A stretch of 64,000 nucleotides of DNA from Bacteroidales bacterium (GTDB lineage: Bacteria > Bacteroidota > Bacteroidia > Bacteroidales > Paludibacteraceae), in contig DUQS01000068.1 of assembly GCA_012837685.1 (NCBI GenBank), forward strand, positions 1 through 64,000, read 5' to 3'. Below, one piece after another: positions 44,345 to 53,371 of this stretch. The position numbers and the translations under genes were made by a program. The notes below the pieces were generated by a model, which had not been told where the DNA came from, made no database searches, and was given only the letters and a program-made list of their open reading frames with translations. Numbering within the stretch: the stretch's first letter is position 1; every line of letters starts with the position of its first letter.

Positions 44345-44830
44345 TTATTTCCTATCTTTTACCTTAACGTATATGTACGATCCTATCATTGCTAAAACAA
44401 CAGCACCCATAAACATATATATTAAATAGAGGCACATATCACTGTATTGAGCCCAAAAGCCCACGTTGTCTGTTCCTTCATATCCAATGATATCCAGTTT
44501 CGTTTCACCATCGCCTAAGAACCATGCAATGGCAAACAGACCGATGATACCGATAATGCTGATTAAAGAATTAAGAGCTTTTTTAAAATCGTTCTTAAAA
44601 TTCAAGATAAGTCGCATTAATTGGATACCTAATGTGATAACAACAGTCAATATACATAAAGTGTATGCCCAATAGATTAATGCATCGGTGAATTTGGGGC
44701 TGTTCCACATGTTGCCGGCAATATCAATTTGCGTACTACCACCAACAAAGAACAACACACCTATCACCATGGATATTGCGAACAATACCCACAACGATAT
44801 TTTTGATATTTTGTTAATGAATTGAAGCAT
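44345..44830 (-). CDS. Four-TM membrane protein of the exbB operon
   Basis: 161 residues with four hydrophobic segments (about 12-30, 50-70, 88-106, 130-153) and short loops. It has no family name that I can assign, but genes of this kind recur between exbB and exbD in Bacteroidales. It is probably an accessory subunit of the energising complex. Gap to exbB 9 bp, to exbD 44 bp. Confidence 0.75.
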   Translation of the reverse strand: MLQFINKISKISLWVLFAISMVIGVLFFVGGSTQIDIAGNMWNSPKFTDALIYWAYTLCILTVVITLGIQLMRLILNFKNDFKKALNSLISIIGIIGLFAIAWFLGDGETKLDIIGYEGTDNVGFWAQYSDMCLYLIYMFMGAVVLAMIGSYIYVKVKDRK

Positions 44831-44839
44831 GGAATTTAA

Positions 44840-45649
44840 TTATTTTTTGTTAGTTTTTGAATGTTCTACTACAATGTCAAGTAAAGAGATGGAGGAGTCT
44901 TCCATATCGTTTACCATGCTTTCAATCAAGGAAAGAATGTAGTTGTAGAAAATTTGCAGGATAATGGCAACTATCAAACCGAATACGGTGGTCAATAAAG
45001 CAACTTTAATACCGCCCGCAACGATAGTAGCTGAAATATCACCGGCTTGTTGAATTTTGTCAAAGGCTTGAATCATACCAACTACGGTACCCATAAATCC
45101 GAACATTGGTGCCAAGGCGATGAACAACGAAATCCAAGAAAGGTTTTTTTCTAACAAACCAAGTTGTACTGAACCGTAAGATGCAACTGATTTTTCAACT
45201 ACGTCAATGCCTTCTTCATAACGCGAAAGTCCTTGGTAGAAAATAGAAGCAACCGGACCGCGGGTGTTGCGGCAAATTTCGAGTGCAGCGTCAACGCCAC
45301 CTTCTTGCATTGCTTTGTTGATGTCGGACAATAGTTTTTTAGAGTTTATAGAATTTAAGTTCAAATAGAGGATACGTTCGATAGCAAATGCTAAACCGAA
45401 AATCAAACAGAAAGCCACAGTGGACATGTATGCGGCATCACCTTCAATAAATTTTGTTTTCAATGCTTTGTGAAAACTCTCTTCAACTACCGCTTCTTTC
45501 TCTACGACTACAGCTTCTTCTGCTACATCGGCTACGGTTTCCTCTTGTTGTGCTACTTGAGCGGCTTCAGCTTCTTGTGCAACCGCATTCATGCTCATTC
45601 CGAAAATGAGAGCAGCCACGATGGTCAAACTTGCAAATAATTTTTTCAT
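44840..45649 (-). CDS. exbB: MotA/TolQ/ExbB proton channel protein
   Basis: 269 residues. Unusually for ExbB there is a cleavable-looking signal peptide (1-24, ending MNAVAQ), then an acidic, Ala/Glu/Val-rich periplasmic segment (25-60). Three membrane helices follow with the ExbB core LGLLEKNLSWISLFIALAPMFGFMGTVVGM and KVALLTTVFGLIVAIILQIFYNY. It forms the proton channel for TonB-dependent uptake, such as the receptor at 23454. It is the first gene of the operon. Confidence 0.94.
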   Translation of the reverse strand: MKKLFASLTIVAALIFGMSMNAVAQEAEAAQVAQQEETVADVAEEAVVVEKEAVVEESFHKALKTKFIEGDAAYMSTVAFCLIFGLAFAIERILYLNLNSINSKKLLSDINKAMQEGGVDAALEICRNTRGPVASIFYQGLSRYEEGIDVVEKSVASYGSVQLGLLEKNLSWISLFIALAPMFGFMGTVVGMIQAFDKIQQAGDISATIVAGGIKVALLTTVFGLIVAIILQIFYNYILSLIESMVNDMEDSSISLLDIVVEHSKTNKK

Positions 45650-45718
45650 TTTGTTTGTTTTTTAATTAATAAAAATTTTGTTTTTAAAAGATTTAATATA
45701 AAAAGTTAATAAATTAAG

Positions 45719-45806
45719 CGGAGAAAGCGGGATTCGAACCCGCGATACGCTTTAGGCGTATACACGCTTTCCAGGCGTGCCTCTTCAACCACTCGAGCAT
45801 CTCTCC
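45719..45806 (-). tRNA. tRNA-Ser (anticodon GGA)
   Basis: Acceptor GGAGAGA/TTTCTCC, long variable arm (TATACGCCTAAAGCGTA), anticodon stem CACGC/GCGTG with loop CTGGAAA (anticodon GGA), T-arm GCGGGTTCGAATCCCGC. CCA is not encoded. Confidence 0.96.
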
Positions 45807-45813
45807 TTTGGGG

Positions 45814-45844
45814 CAAATTTAAGCCTGTTAAAAACGGGTGCAAA
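45814..45844 (-). promoter_or_regulatory. Promoter of tRNA-Ser
   Basis: Minus strand: TTTG (45841-45844), 19 bases, TAAATTTG (45814-45821), 7 bp before the tRNA. Confidence 0.8.
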
Positions 45845-45947
45845 TTACAAAAAAAAAATGACATAAAAGAGTCTTAACGAAAGTTTTTTTTTAACAATTA
45901 TTTTTATCTTACAAAAGTCTAATTATCAGTTTTTTAATATTTGATTT

Positions 45948-46718
45948 TCAGTTTCCGAAAAAGAGCTTTTTGGCGTTTTTAGTGGTTACTTCGTCAATTT
46001 TTTCAATCGGAACTTTGTAAATTTCGGCTAATTTTTCGGCAATCTGCTCTAAAAATTGCGGTTCGTTACGTTTACCGCGATAGGGTACAGGTGCTAAATA
46101 AGGGGCATCAGTTTCCAATAAAATACGTTCTAAACTTATCTGTTTTAACAGCGTTGGCAGGGTACTGTTTTTATAGGTAACTACGCCACCTATTCCTAAT
46201 GAAAAATCGCCTATTGAAAAAGCTTTTTTAGCTTCTTCAATACCTCCACTGAAACAATGAAACACTCCGCGTAGTGGTTTGTTGCGAAACTTTGCAAAAC
46301 TGGCGAAGATTTCCGCAAAAGCTTTGCGTGTGTGAATAATAAGCGGCAAATCAAACTCAATAGCCCAGTCAATTTGTATTTCAAAAGCGCGTGTCTGTTC
46401 TGCTATGTAGGTTTTATCCCAATATAAGTCGATACCTACTTCGCCAATGGCACAGTAACTTCCGGTTTCCAATTCTGTCCGTATTTGCTCAAGTTCGGTT
46501 GTCATGTTGTTGGCGGTAATACTGGTGGGGTGCAAGCCCATTGCCATAGCAAAAAAATCGGGAATTTCTTGTGCCGTTTGTTTCATGGGTGCAATGGTAC
46601 TGCTATCGACATTTGCCAAAATTGTTTGAGAGACGTTTTTACGACGAGCGTTTTCAACAACTTCTTGTCGGTCTAAATCGTACTCTTTTTCGTAGATGTG
46701 TGAATGGGTATCTATCAC
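45948..46718 (-). CDS. tatD: TatD-family hydrolase
   Basis: 256 residues of the TIM-barrel metal hydrolase family. Metal ligands are seen in MIDTHSHIYEKEY, GEVGIDLYWD, IIHTRKA, HCFSGG and LLETDAPYLAP. TatD proteins act as Mg-dependent 3'-5' exonucleases on DNA and RNA. It lies 40 bp after the histidine kinase gene on the same strand. Confidence 0.94.
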   Translation of the reverse strand: MIDTHSHIYEKEYDLDRQEVVENARRKNVSQTILANVDSSTIAPMKQTAQEIPDFFAMAMGLHPTSITANNMTTELEQIRTELETGSYCAIGEVGIDLYWDKTYIAEQTRAFEIQIDWAIEFDLPLIIHTRKAFAEIFASFAKFRNKPLRGVFHCFSGGIEEAKKAFSIGDFSLGIGGVVTYKNSTLPTLLKQISLERILLETDAPYLAPVPYRGKRNEPQFLEQIAEKLAEIYKVPIEKIDEVTTKNAKKLFFGN

Positions 46719-46758
46719 AAATTAGAAGTTTTAAGTTAATGATAATTGTCGCTATTTC

Positions 46759-49700
46759 CTATTTCACCAAAGGAAATTTGACGATGAATTTTGTACCTTC
46801 GCCTTCTTGCGTAGTAAATGAAATTTCGCCATGCGAGGTGGTTACAATGCTTTTTACAATGCTTAATCCAAGTCCCATACCGCTGCTTTTAGTGGTGAAA
46901 TTAGGTGTAAACAGTTTGGCTTGTACGGCAGGCGGAATACCGGTGCCGTTGTCGCTTACGGAGATAACCACCTGATTTTGTGTGATATCAAGCTCAATGC
47001 GTATTTTTCCGTCTCTATCAGGCGGTATGGATTGTATGGCGTTTTTCAGTAGGTTATTGAAAAGTTGTGTCATTTGTTCTTTATCGGCTTTTATGAAGGC
47101 TTTTTCAATGGTGCTCAAATAAACAATGTCAGTCTCTTCGTAGTTGTTTTTAAAAAGATTTACCACTGTGATAAGTTTGTCCACAATGTTAATTCGCACC
47201 AATTTGGCAGCCGGCATACGTGCAAAGTTAGAAAATTCGCTGGCAATGCTCGATAAGTTGTCAATTTGCTCTATCAGTACGCCCGCTGTTTTTTCAAAAT
47301 AATTGTCAAACGTCTCTTTGTCCATGTTCTTGGCGCGTTGCAGTTGTTGTATAGTGAGTTTCATTGGCGTAAGCGGATTTTTAATTTCGTGCGCTATCTG
47401 TTGCGCCATTTCGCGCCAAGCCAATTCACGTTCCGATTGCGCCAAAAGCTCTGCACTCTCAGCCAGTTGGTCGACCATTTGATTGTATTGTACTATCAGC
47501 ATACCGATTTCGTCATCGGGTGCTGCCTGATAATCGATTTTTTCATTCTGTTTGCCCAATTTTACTGCACGCAACTTTTCTTCGATAGTTTTGATGGGAC
47601 GCGAAAGACGTTTACTCAGAAAGACGCCGATAATTGACGATAATACGATAAAAACAAAGTAGATGATCAAGAAAATGGCTAAGAGATTGAATAAGTTACT
47701 AGCTAATTTTTTGTAGCTTAAAAACGACGGCAAGCAGACATAAGCTACTATGCGACCGTCTGTGTCTATTACCGGTAAGTATGAAGCTAAATATTTAAAA
47801 CTGCCTATATATTCGGTCTGTATCAATTCGTGGTTGTTGGTGCCGAAATAGGGATTAGGATTGATAAGTGTGCTGGCAAATCCTTTGGCAAAAATGTACG
47901 GTACAGAGGTGGATATTAATTCTCCGGAAGCGTTGTACAGATGAATGTCTGTTTCGTAGAGCTTCGAGAGGTCGTGAAGGAAAAAGTTAATAGCGGTTTT
48001 ACTTGGCAAAGAATCATTATCGACTATGAAACGTTCCAATTCAAATTTTATGTATTTGGTAATGGTCATTTGGTGTTTGCGCTGCGAAGAAAAATTTTGT
48101 TCGTTGATGTAAAGAATGGAGATACAGAAAACCACGGCAAGCGAAGCTACGATGTACCAAATGAATTGAATTCTTATTTTTGTGAATAGACTATTGATTG
48201 TCTGTATCTTTTGGATGCGCATGAATACGAATTTGCCGACAAATACAATGGCTAAATAGATGGAAAAGATGTAAGTCCAAAACAGTATGTATGCCACAAA
48301 ATCGTTGGGACGCTCTTCGCTGATAACAATGTGTGTGTCGTTAGGAAAAGAAAAGAAGTAATGTTTGTGTTTGTCCACGCACACCGAAGCAATACCGTTT
48401 TTCATGGTTTTCGGAAAAGAGTAGAGGTTGGGATATTCAAACTTTCCCCATTGCCATTGTAACACTTCTTTTTCGTATTTTGCCGAAGAAATATTCAATC
48501 TTGCTCTTTCGCTTTTGTCTAAAACAGCGTCGGAATAGCCGTAATTTATTCTCTCTTTGGCGTAAAGTTCTACATATAGCATAGTGGTGTCGGTCGGGTT
48601 CGGATAACTGAATACACCCAAATAGTCGAACGGATTATCTTTCTGATTACTGCAATAGAAATAGTTTGTGTTATAGAGTTTTACGCTTCCGTTGGATATT
48701 AGTTTGTTATAGCGGTTGTTGTTTTGGTCTGTTATTGGTAATACTTGTACATTAATATTATAAGCGTCCCAATAATTTTTGAAATAATATTTGGTCAGGT
48801 AGTGCACAATTTGTTCGTTTGCTATTTTTTTGTTGCCGTAGGCGAGGTAGCGTCTCAAATTGCCGTCGTTCTTTATTTCATCTTCCACATCTTTTAAAAT
48901 ACTTTCGGAAACAATATCGAAGGAGCCGTTGCCTTTTATCACCATATTTTCGGCAACTATTTGGTATTTGTCAATGCGTTTTTGATCTTGTCGCGAATAG
49001 ATGAACCACGACACAAAAAGGCTGACTACAAATACCGTCAGAGCCAGCGTTTGGTACGACAGAGGTTTTTCTTTGCTAAAACGGAACGAGTCAATAACGC
49101 AGCAAAGCACGCCGTACCAAATAAAAGTGAAAGCAAAAAAAGTGCTGTTAAACCATACCATCAGCAAAGCCATCGCCGCCGCTATTGCAATGTTTTGTAT
49201 TACCAATTGTCCGTAAGTTGTACGAACTTTTATCAAAGCGATACATTTGTCTCGAAGTAGTACAAATGCTGTTATCCAACAGAGCACCAGTAAATAAGCA
49301 ATAACCGAATAGGGTGAAAGATGGTCAACTGAATAGAGGCTTAATTCCACGCTGGAATTGTCGTTAAGGTCGGCAAAAAGCCAAACAAGCACCCAAAAAA
49401 TGCAGATGGAGAAAATCTGTACAAAAGCGATATAAAGAATGGAGCGATAATCTTTTTTTTGGACGATTTTCAGCGGTATATGAAAATAAAAAATGACGAT
49501 AGTAGTACAAAATAGCACGGTAACTATTAACAAATGTCCCAGCGACGACAATAGTGTGCCAGAACCGTAGTAGATAGGCGAAAATATAGTTGTTCCAAAT
49601 AAAATATGGGGAACGTTGATGTGTAGCAATACCGATACAATAGCTGTGTAAATTGCCAAAATGAACAGAAAGGTTCGGAATGGGCGCTTGCTTCGTTTGC

Positions 49701-50379
49701 TCGCCCAAACACTCAAACTGTAGAACGACAGAAAAAAGAAACCGACACAAAGCCACCAACAAGTGAGACTTAGGTAGGCATAAATGTCGTCGGACACAAT
49801 ATCGTCTTTATAGACCAGAGAAAAGAGGTAGTTACCGTCGTTACTGGTGAGGGCATAAGGACTATCGGGTGTAGAGGCGTTAAGCCCGATATTACTGTCT
49901 AAACGAAATCCTTTGGCAAAATTGTTTTTTATGTATGAATTAGTTGATTTATAGTTGTTTTTGATTTTTATTACACCCAAAACGGTGTAGTCGCCCACAG
50001 TCCGCGATTTAGTTACGCAATAGGCGTTGCTTAAGGCGCAAAAATGGTTGTTTTTCAAATCCGTCAGTGTGAGAATGCCCAGTTGGTTATTGCTCCAATA
50101 GACGAGATTATCGTTTTTAAAAATGTAGTAACCGATGTCGTGGTTTTTGAAATCGAACTCTGTTACTGCTTCCAAACGGTTGTCGGCAATAAGTTCCGAA
50201 AGTTTATCTAACGTTTTCTCCGTCTCTTCTTCTTTGTTTTTCCATTCATTTTTGAAAATTTCAAAAGGAATCAGCCGATTTCCTGAATGGTAGTAAACGT
50301 GTTCGAAGAGATAGCCCAAAGCTCCCGTCAGGAAAAACGCCATGCAGATAAGGCTTAATTTTAGTCGGTACGATTTCAT
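46759..50379 (-). CDS. Very large membrane sensor histidine kinase
   Basis: 1206 residues. TM1 (about 8-26), an extracytoplasmic domain (about 27-215), a block of about seven further membrane helices (about 220-470), a second sensory region (about 475-700), two more helices, a third sensory stretch and a last helix before a HAMP linker (about 910-965). HisKA carries the phospho-acceptor in IAHEIKNPLTP (near residue 995), and HATPase boxes follow (NNLLKNAIQ, DNGTGIP, GMGLGLSIV). The kinase core is NtrY-like. No response regulator is adjacent. It lies 4 bp after rlmH and before tatD. Confidence 0.9.
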   Translation of the reverse strand: MKSYRLKLSLICMAFFLTGALGYLFEHVYYHSGNRLIPFEIFKNEWKNKEEETEKTLDKLSELIADNRLEAVTEFDFKNHDIGYYIFKNDNLVYWSNNQLGILTLTDLKNNHFCALSNAYCVTKSRTVGDYTVLGVIKIKNNYKSTNSYIKNNFAKGFRLDSNIGLNASTPDSPYALTSNDGNYLFSLVYKDDIVSDDIYAYLSLTCWWLCVGFFFLSFYSLSVWASKRSKRPFRTFLFILAIYTAIVSVLLHINVPHILFGTTIFSPIYYGSGTLLSSLGHLLIVTVLFCTTIVIFYFHIPLKIVQKKDYRSILYIAFVQIFSICIFWVLVWLFADLNDNSSVELSLYSVDHLSPYSVIAYLLVLCWITAFVLLRDKCIALIKVRTTYGQLVIQNIAIAAAMALLMVWFNSTFFAFTFIWYGVLCCVIDSFRFSKEKPLSYQTLALTVFVVSLFVSWFIYSRQDQKRIDKYQIVAENMVIKGNGSFDIVSESILKDVEDEIKNDGNLRRYLAYGNKKIANEQIVHYLTKYYFKNYWDAYNINVQVLPITDQNNNRYNKLISNGSVKLYNTNYFYCSNQKDNPFDYLGVFSYPNPTDTTMLYVELYAKERINYGYSDAVLDKSERARLNISSAKYEKEVLQWQWGKFEYPNLYSFPKTMKNGIASVCVDKHKHYFFSFPNDTHIVISEERPNDFVAYILFWTYIFSIYLAIVFVGKFVFMRIQKIQTINSLFTKIRIQFIWYIVASLAVVFCISILYINEQNFSSQRKHQMTITKYIKFELERFIVDNDSLPSKTAINFFLHDLSKLYETDIHLYNASGELISTSVPYIFAKGFASTLINPNPYFGTNNHELIQTEYIGSFKYLASYLPVIDTDGRIVAYVCLPSFLSYKKLASNLFNLLAIFLIIYFVFIVLSSIIGVFLSKRLSRPIKTIEEKLRAVKLGKQNEKIDYQAAPDDEIGMLIVQYNQMVDQLAESAELLAQSERELAWREMAQQIAHEIKNPLTPMKLTIQQLQRAKNMDKETFDNYFEKTAGVLIEQIDNLSSIASEFSNFARMPAAKLVRINIVDKLITVVNLFKNNYEETDIVYLSTIEKAFIKADKEQMTQLFNNLLKNAIQSIPPDRDGKIRIELDITQNQVVISVSDNGTGIPPAVQAKLFTPNFTTKSSGMGLGLSIVKSIVTTSHGEISFTTQEGEGTKFIVKFPLVK

Positions 50380-50383
50380 GGCA

Positions 50384-50893
50384 TTATTTCATTTTATTAT
50401 AAGTGCTTTGCCACAAAGTAGCTTCGTGGTGATACGGTTCGCCTTTAATGATGGTCATTGCTCTGTAGAGTTGTTCTACAAACATCGGGCGAATCATTTG
50501 GTGCGAAAATGTGAGGCGCGATAGCGATAGTAAACCGTCGGCGCGATGATACACCTCTTCAGAAAAACCAAATGCTCCACCGGTAACAAACACGATGCGT
50601 TTTACCGCTTGTGTGCGTTTTGTTTCCAACCATTTGGCAAAATCCATTGACGAAAATTCCACGCCATTGTTGTCCAATAGTATTACCGTGTCGTTGTTTT
50701 CTATCTGTTTCAGTATAGCGTCGCCTTCCATTTTTTTTAGTATTTGTTCCGACAGTGCTTTTGCATTTTTCACATCGGGAACGAATTCTATTTTAAACGA
50801 ACAGTAGTGGCTCAGGCGTTTCGCATACATATTTGTCGCCTCCTCAAAATAGGAAACGTTAGTTTTCCCGACGCACAGAAACAGTATCTTCAT
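50384..50893 (-). CDS. rlmH: 23S rRNA (pseudouridine1915-N3)-methyltransferase RlmH
   Basis: 169 residues of the SPOUT family, slightly longer than the usual 155-160. The trefoil-knot SAM site is seen in VFVTGGAFGFSEEVYHRA, and the C-terminal LSRLTFSHQMIRPMFVEQLYRA is family-defining. It methylates pseudouridine 1915 in helix 69 of 23S rRNA. First gene of the rlmH-kinase-tatD group. Confidence 0.95.
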   Translation of the reverse strand: MKILFLCVGKTNVSYFEEATNMYAKRLSHYCSFKIEFVPDVKNAKALSEQILKKMEGDAILKQIENNDTVILLDNNGVEFSSMDFAKWLETKRTQAVKRIVFVTGGAFGFSEEVYHRADGLLSLSRLTFSHQMIRPMFVEQLYRAMTIIKGEPYHHEATLWQSTYNKMK

Positions 50894-50988
50894 AGTTAAA
50901 ATGGAAGTTTGATATTTTTGAGAAACAAAGATATTATTTTTTTTCGGATTGCCCGCCGTTTTTTCGGTTTCTGTTCAAAAAAACAGGT

Positions 50989-51022
50989 CAAAAAGACACA
51001 AAAAGACACAAAAAGACACAAA
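50989..51022. repeat. 10-bp tandem repeat with phased A-tracts
   Basis: At least three copies of AAAAGACACA (50991-51000, 51001-51010, 51011-51020) plus a degenerate fourth. A-tracts spaced one helical turn apart should bend the DNA. It lies about 55 bp before the -7 box of the lrp-like gene. Confidence 0.8.
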
Positions 51023-51075
51023 TAGACGTGTAAAAAGAAATATTTATTCTTTTTTTTATTTTTTAAAAAAATCAC

Positions 51076-51083
51076 TACCTTTG
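51076..51083 (+). promoter_or_regulatory. Promoter -7 box of the lrp-like gene
   Basis: TACCTTTG matches TAnnTTTG, 45 bp before the start codon. No clear -33 element; the upstream region is a T/A-rich tract after the phased repeat. Confidence 0.6.
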
Positions 51084-51127
51084 ATGTCTAAAATTGAACC
51101 GTTTTTTATTAAAACAAAATTAATACC

Positions 51128-51595
51128 ATGGGACATCAAATTGATAGTTTAGACAAAAAAATTTTGCAACTCATTTCTAAAAACGCCCGTATTCCTTTTT
51201 TGGAAGTGGCGCGAGAGTGTAATGTTTCAGGGGCTGCCATCCACCAACGTGTTCAAAAACTTACGAAACTTGGCGTGATTAAAGGCTCTGAATTTGTTGT
51301 GGATACCTATAAAATAGGTTATCAAACGTGTGCTTATATCGGCATCATCATTAAAGACATGACCTGTTTTAAGGAAGTGGTGGAAGCTATAAAGCAAATT
51401 CCCGAAGTAGTGGAATGCCATTATACCACCGGCAAATATGCGTTGCTCATTAAAGTTTATGCGCGCGACAATCGCCATTTGCTACACATTATCCTTGAAA
51501 AATTGTCGGTAATAAAGGGGATTGCTAACACGGAAACGTTCCAATTGTCGTTGGACGAAATTTTTAAGCGTCAACTGTCGGTGTACGACGAATAA
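51128..51595 (+). CDS. Lrp/AsnC-family transcription regulator
   Basis: 155 residues: N-terminal helix-turn-helix (about 6-60, DSLDKKILQLISKNARIPF, then CNVSGAAIHQRVQKL) and a C-terminal RAM/AsnC ligand domain (about 68-150). It should respond to an amino acid or small effector. A phased A-tract repeat in its upstream region would suit the DNA wrapping that Lrp proteins cause, so autoregulation is possible. It ends before a strong terminator and three tRNA genes. Confidence 0.92.
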   Translation: MGHQIDSLDKKILQLISKNARIPFLEVARECNVSGAAIHQRVQKLTKLGVIKGSEFVVDTYKIGYQTCAYIGIIIKDMTCFKEVVEAIKQIPEVVECHYTTGKYALLIKVYARDNRHLLHIILEKLSVIKGIANTETFQLSLDEIFKRQLSVYDE

Positions 51596-51614
51596 ATTAT
51601 ATGACAGCAGGTAC

Positions 51615-51643
51615 AAAAAAGTTCCCATTTTGGGAACTTTTTT
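51615..51643. terminator. Terminator between lrp-like gene and tRNA cluster
   Basis: AAAGTTCCCA (51618-51627), TTT loop, TGGGAACTTT (51631-51640), with A- and T-runs outside. It serves both the lrp-like gene and the converging tRNA cluster. Confidence 0.92.
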
Positions 51644-51649
51644 GTTTAG

Positions 51650-51733
51650 TGCGCAAGATGAGACTCGAACTCACACGGACTAATGTCCACTACCCCCTCA
51701 AAGTAGCGTGTATACCAATTTCACCACTTGCGC
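51650..51733 (-). tRNA. tRNA-Leu (anticodon GAG)
   Basis: Acceptor GCGCAAG/CTTGCGC, long variable arm, anticodon stem CTACT/GGTAG with loop TTGAGGG (anticodon GAG), T-arm GTGAGTTCGAGTCTCAT. CCA is not encoded. Third of a three-tRNA cluster. Confidence 0.93.
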
Positions 51734-51745
51734 TTTTATGCACTG

Positions 51746-51829
51746 TGCCCAAAACAGGAATCGAACCTGCACGACCTTGCGGTCACTAGTCCCTGAAACT
51801 AACGCGTCTACCAATTCCGCCATTTGGGC
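51746..51829 (-). tRNA. tRNA-Leu (anticodon CAG)
   Basis: Acceptor GCCCAAA/TTTGGGC, long variable arm, anticodon loop TTCAGGG (anticodon CAG), T-arm GCAGGTTCGATTCCTGT. Middle gene of the cluster. Confidence 0.94.
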
Positions 51830-51879
51830 AATTCTTTTTTTGAGAAAAAATAGGCAGTCGTTACTGCCTATAAAACAAG

Positions 51880-51952
51880 AGCGAAAAACGGGACTCGAAC
51901 CCGCGACCCCAACCTTGGCAAGGTTGTGCTCTACCAACTGAGCTATTTTCGC
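51880..51952 (-). tRNA. tRNA-Gly (anticodon GCC)
   Basis: Acceptor GCGAAAA/TTTTCGC, D-arm GCTCAGTTGGTAGAGC, anticodon stem CAACC/GGTTG with loop TTGCCAA (anticodon GCC), T-arm GCGGGTTCGAGTCCCGT. First gene of the cluster. Confidence 0.95.
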
Positions 51953-51991
51953 GAATTGTGATTCACGCAACTGCTCGTTGCAATTGCGTTG

Positions 51992-52023
51992 CAAAATTAG
52001 AGTTTATTTTTCAATTCACCAAA
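51992..52023 (-). promoter_or_regulatory. Promoter of the tRNA-Gly/Leu/Leu cluster
   Basis: Minus strand: TTTG (52020-52023), 20 bases, TAATTTTG (51992-51999). Confidence 0.78.
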
Positions 52024-52061
52024 TGAAAACATCAAAAAAAATCTTTTTCGATGAAAAAATC

Positions 52062-53243
52062 TCAATTTTCTTTGGAATAGAGAGTGATAATGGTTATTTC
52101 GGGACGCATTCCGAGGCGAAAAGGAAGACCTACAAAACCTAAACCGCGATTGACAAATAAAAATTGTTCGTCATCTTGGTAGAGCCCGTCCCATTCTTCG
52201 AAAATCCAGTGTGAAGGCGACCATTTCCACTTGCCGAAATCGAAACCGAGTTGCGCACCGTGCGTGTGTCCGGCTAAAGTGAGTTGTATGTTTTCATGGT
52301 TCAGTATTTCAGCACGCCAATGTGTCGGGTCGTGGCTCAAAAGTATGTTGAATGACGTAGAAATTCCGTCTGTGGCTTTGCCCAAATCGCCGTAACAGGG
52401 AAAAGGCGGTTGTCCGCAGTTTTGTACTCCAATAATGCCTATCTCGTTGGAATCTTTTCTCAAAGTGCGGTGTTCGTCTATCAGCAGGTCGAATCCTAAA
52501 CGTTTGTAGAGCTGTTTCACATTGTGCAAATTGTCCGCTTTTTCGTCAGCAGTACGCCATTGCACATAATCGCCGTAGTCGTGGTTACCCAGCACGGCAA
52601 ATTTTCCAAACGGAGCATCAATAGTGGCTAATTGTGTGTCAAGTCCGTCGCCTTCGCTGGCGTACAGATTGATTAAATCGCCTGTAAACACAAGTAAATC
52701 GGGATTTTCGGCATTTGTTTTTTCGGCAATTTCGGTCAAATAGCGTTCAGGTTGGCTGAGATTTCCTAAATGTAAGTCGGATAATTGTGCAATTTTTAAT
52801 CCATTAAAACTTTGTGGTAAGTCTTCCATCTCTATTGCAATACGGCGCACGTTTAGCGTTTTACGGTCGCACATGCCGAAAACAAGACCGATTAATGTAA
52901 TCACCGCGATTATTCCACCAATGCAGCGTAAGACTATGAAGCGTTTTTTGATAAATCGTTCTACTAATTTATCGACAACGTAGAAAAGACAATAGATATT
53001 GGCAGGGAAAAACAGAGTTACGAATACCCAAATAAACCATGGTATATAGCGCATATTGGAAGATAAATCGCCAATTTTGAAGTGGAGTAGAGTAAATGCA
53101 ACGATAAAGATGCTCGGCAACGCCCAAAGTGCGATGGAGAGCGCAACGGAACGGCGAATACGTTTACAATTATAATAAAATACAGCAGTGGGTAAATAAG
53201 CTACAATGAGGACGAAAAAAAGCAATTCGATATAGATGCGCAT
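52062..53243 (-). CDS. Membrane-anchored metallophosphoesterase (YaeI-like)
   Basis: 393 residues. Four hydrophobic segments in the first 140 residues anchor the protein, then a calcineurin-like phosphoesterase domain (about 145-390) with metal motifs AQLSDLHLGN, VFTGDLIN, GNHDYGDY, LLSHDP and AGHTHGAQLG. Related proteins hydrolyse UDP-diacylglucosamine or other phosphoesters; the substrate is not clear here. Single-gene unit. Confidence 0.9.
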   Translation of the reverse strand: MRIYIELLFFVLIVAYLPTAVFYYNCKRIRRSVALSIALWALPSIFIVAFTLLHFKIGDLSSNMRYIPWFIWVFVTLFFPANIYCLFYVVDKLVERFIKKRFIVLRCIGGIIAVITLIGLVFGMCDRKTLNVRRIAIEMEDLPQSFNGLKIAQLSDLHLGNLSQPERYLTEIAEKTNAENPDLLVFTGDLINLYASEGDGLDTQLATIDAPFGKFAVLGNHDYGDYVQWRTADEKADNLHNVKQLYKRLGFDLLIDEHRTLRKDSNEIGIIGVQNCGQPPFPCYGDLGKATDGISTSFNILLSHDPTHWRAEILNHENIQLTLAGHTHGAQLGFDFGKWKWSPSHWIFEEWDGLYQDDEQFLFVNRGLGFVGLPFRLGMRPEITIITLYSKEN

Positions 53244-53371
53244 AGTTTACAATTTTTAAGTTGCAAATGTAGTCAAAATTAACAAAAAAGTTACCTGTTG
53301 TGGTTTTTAAAAATTGTTGGTTTTTGAAAAATTGATACAAAAATTGAAAAAAACATCTCTAAACTATTCAT

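Noticed and set aside
50988-51022. CRISPR-like repeat
   Set aside because: The units are 10 bp and directly adjacent without spacers; it is a simple tandem repeat.
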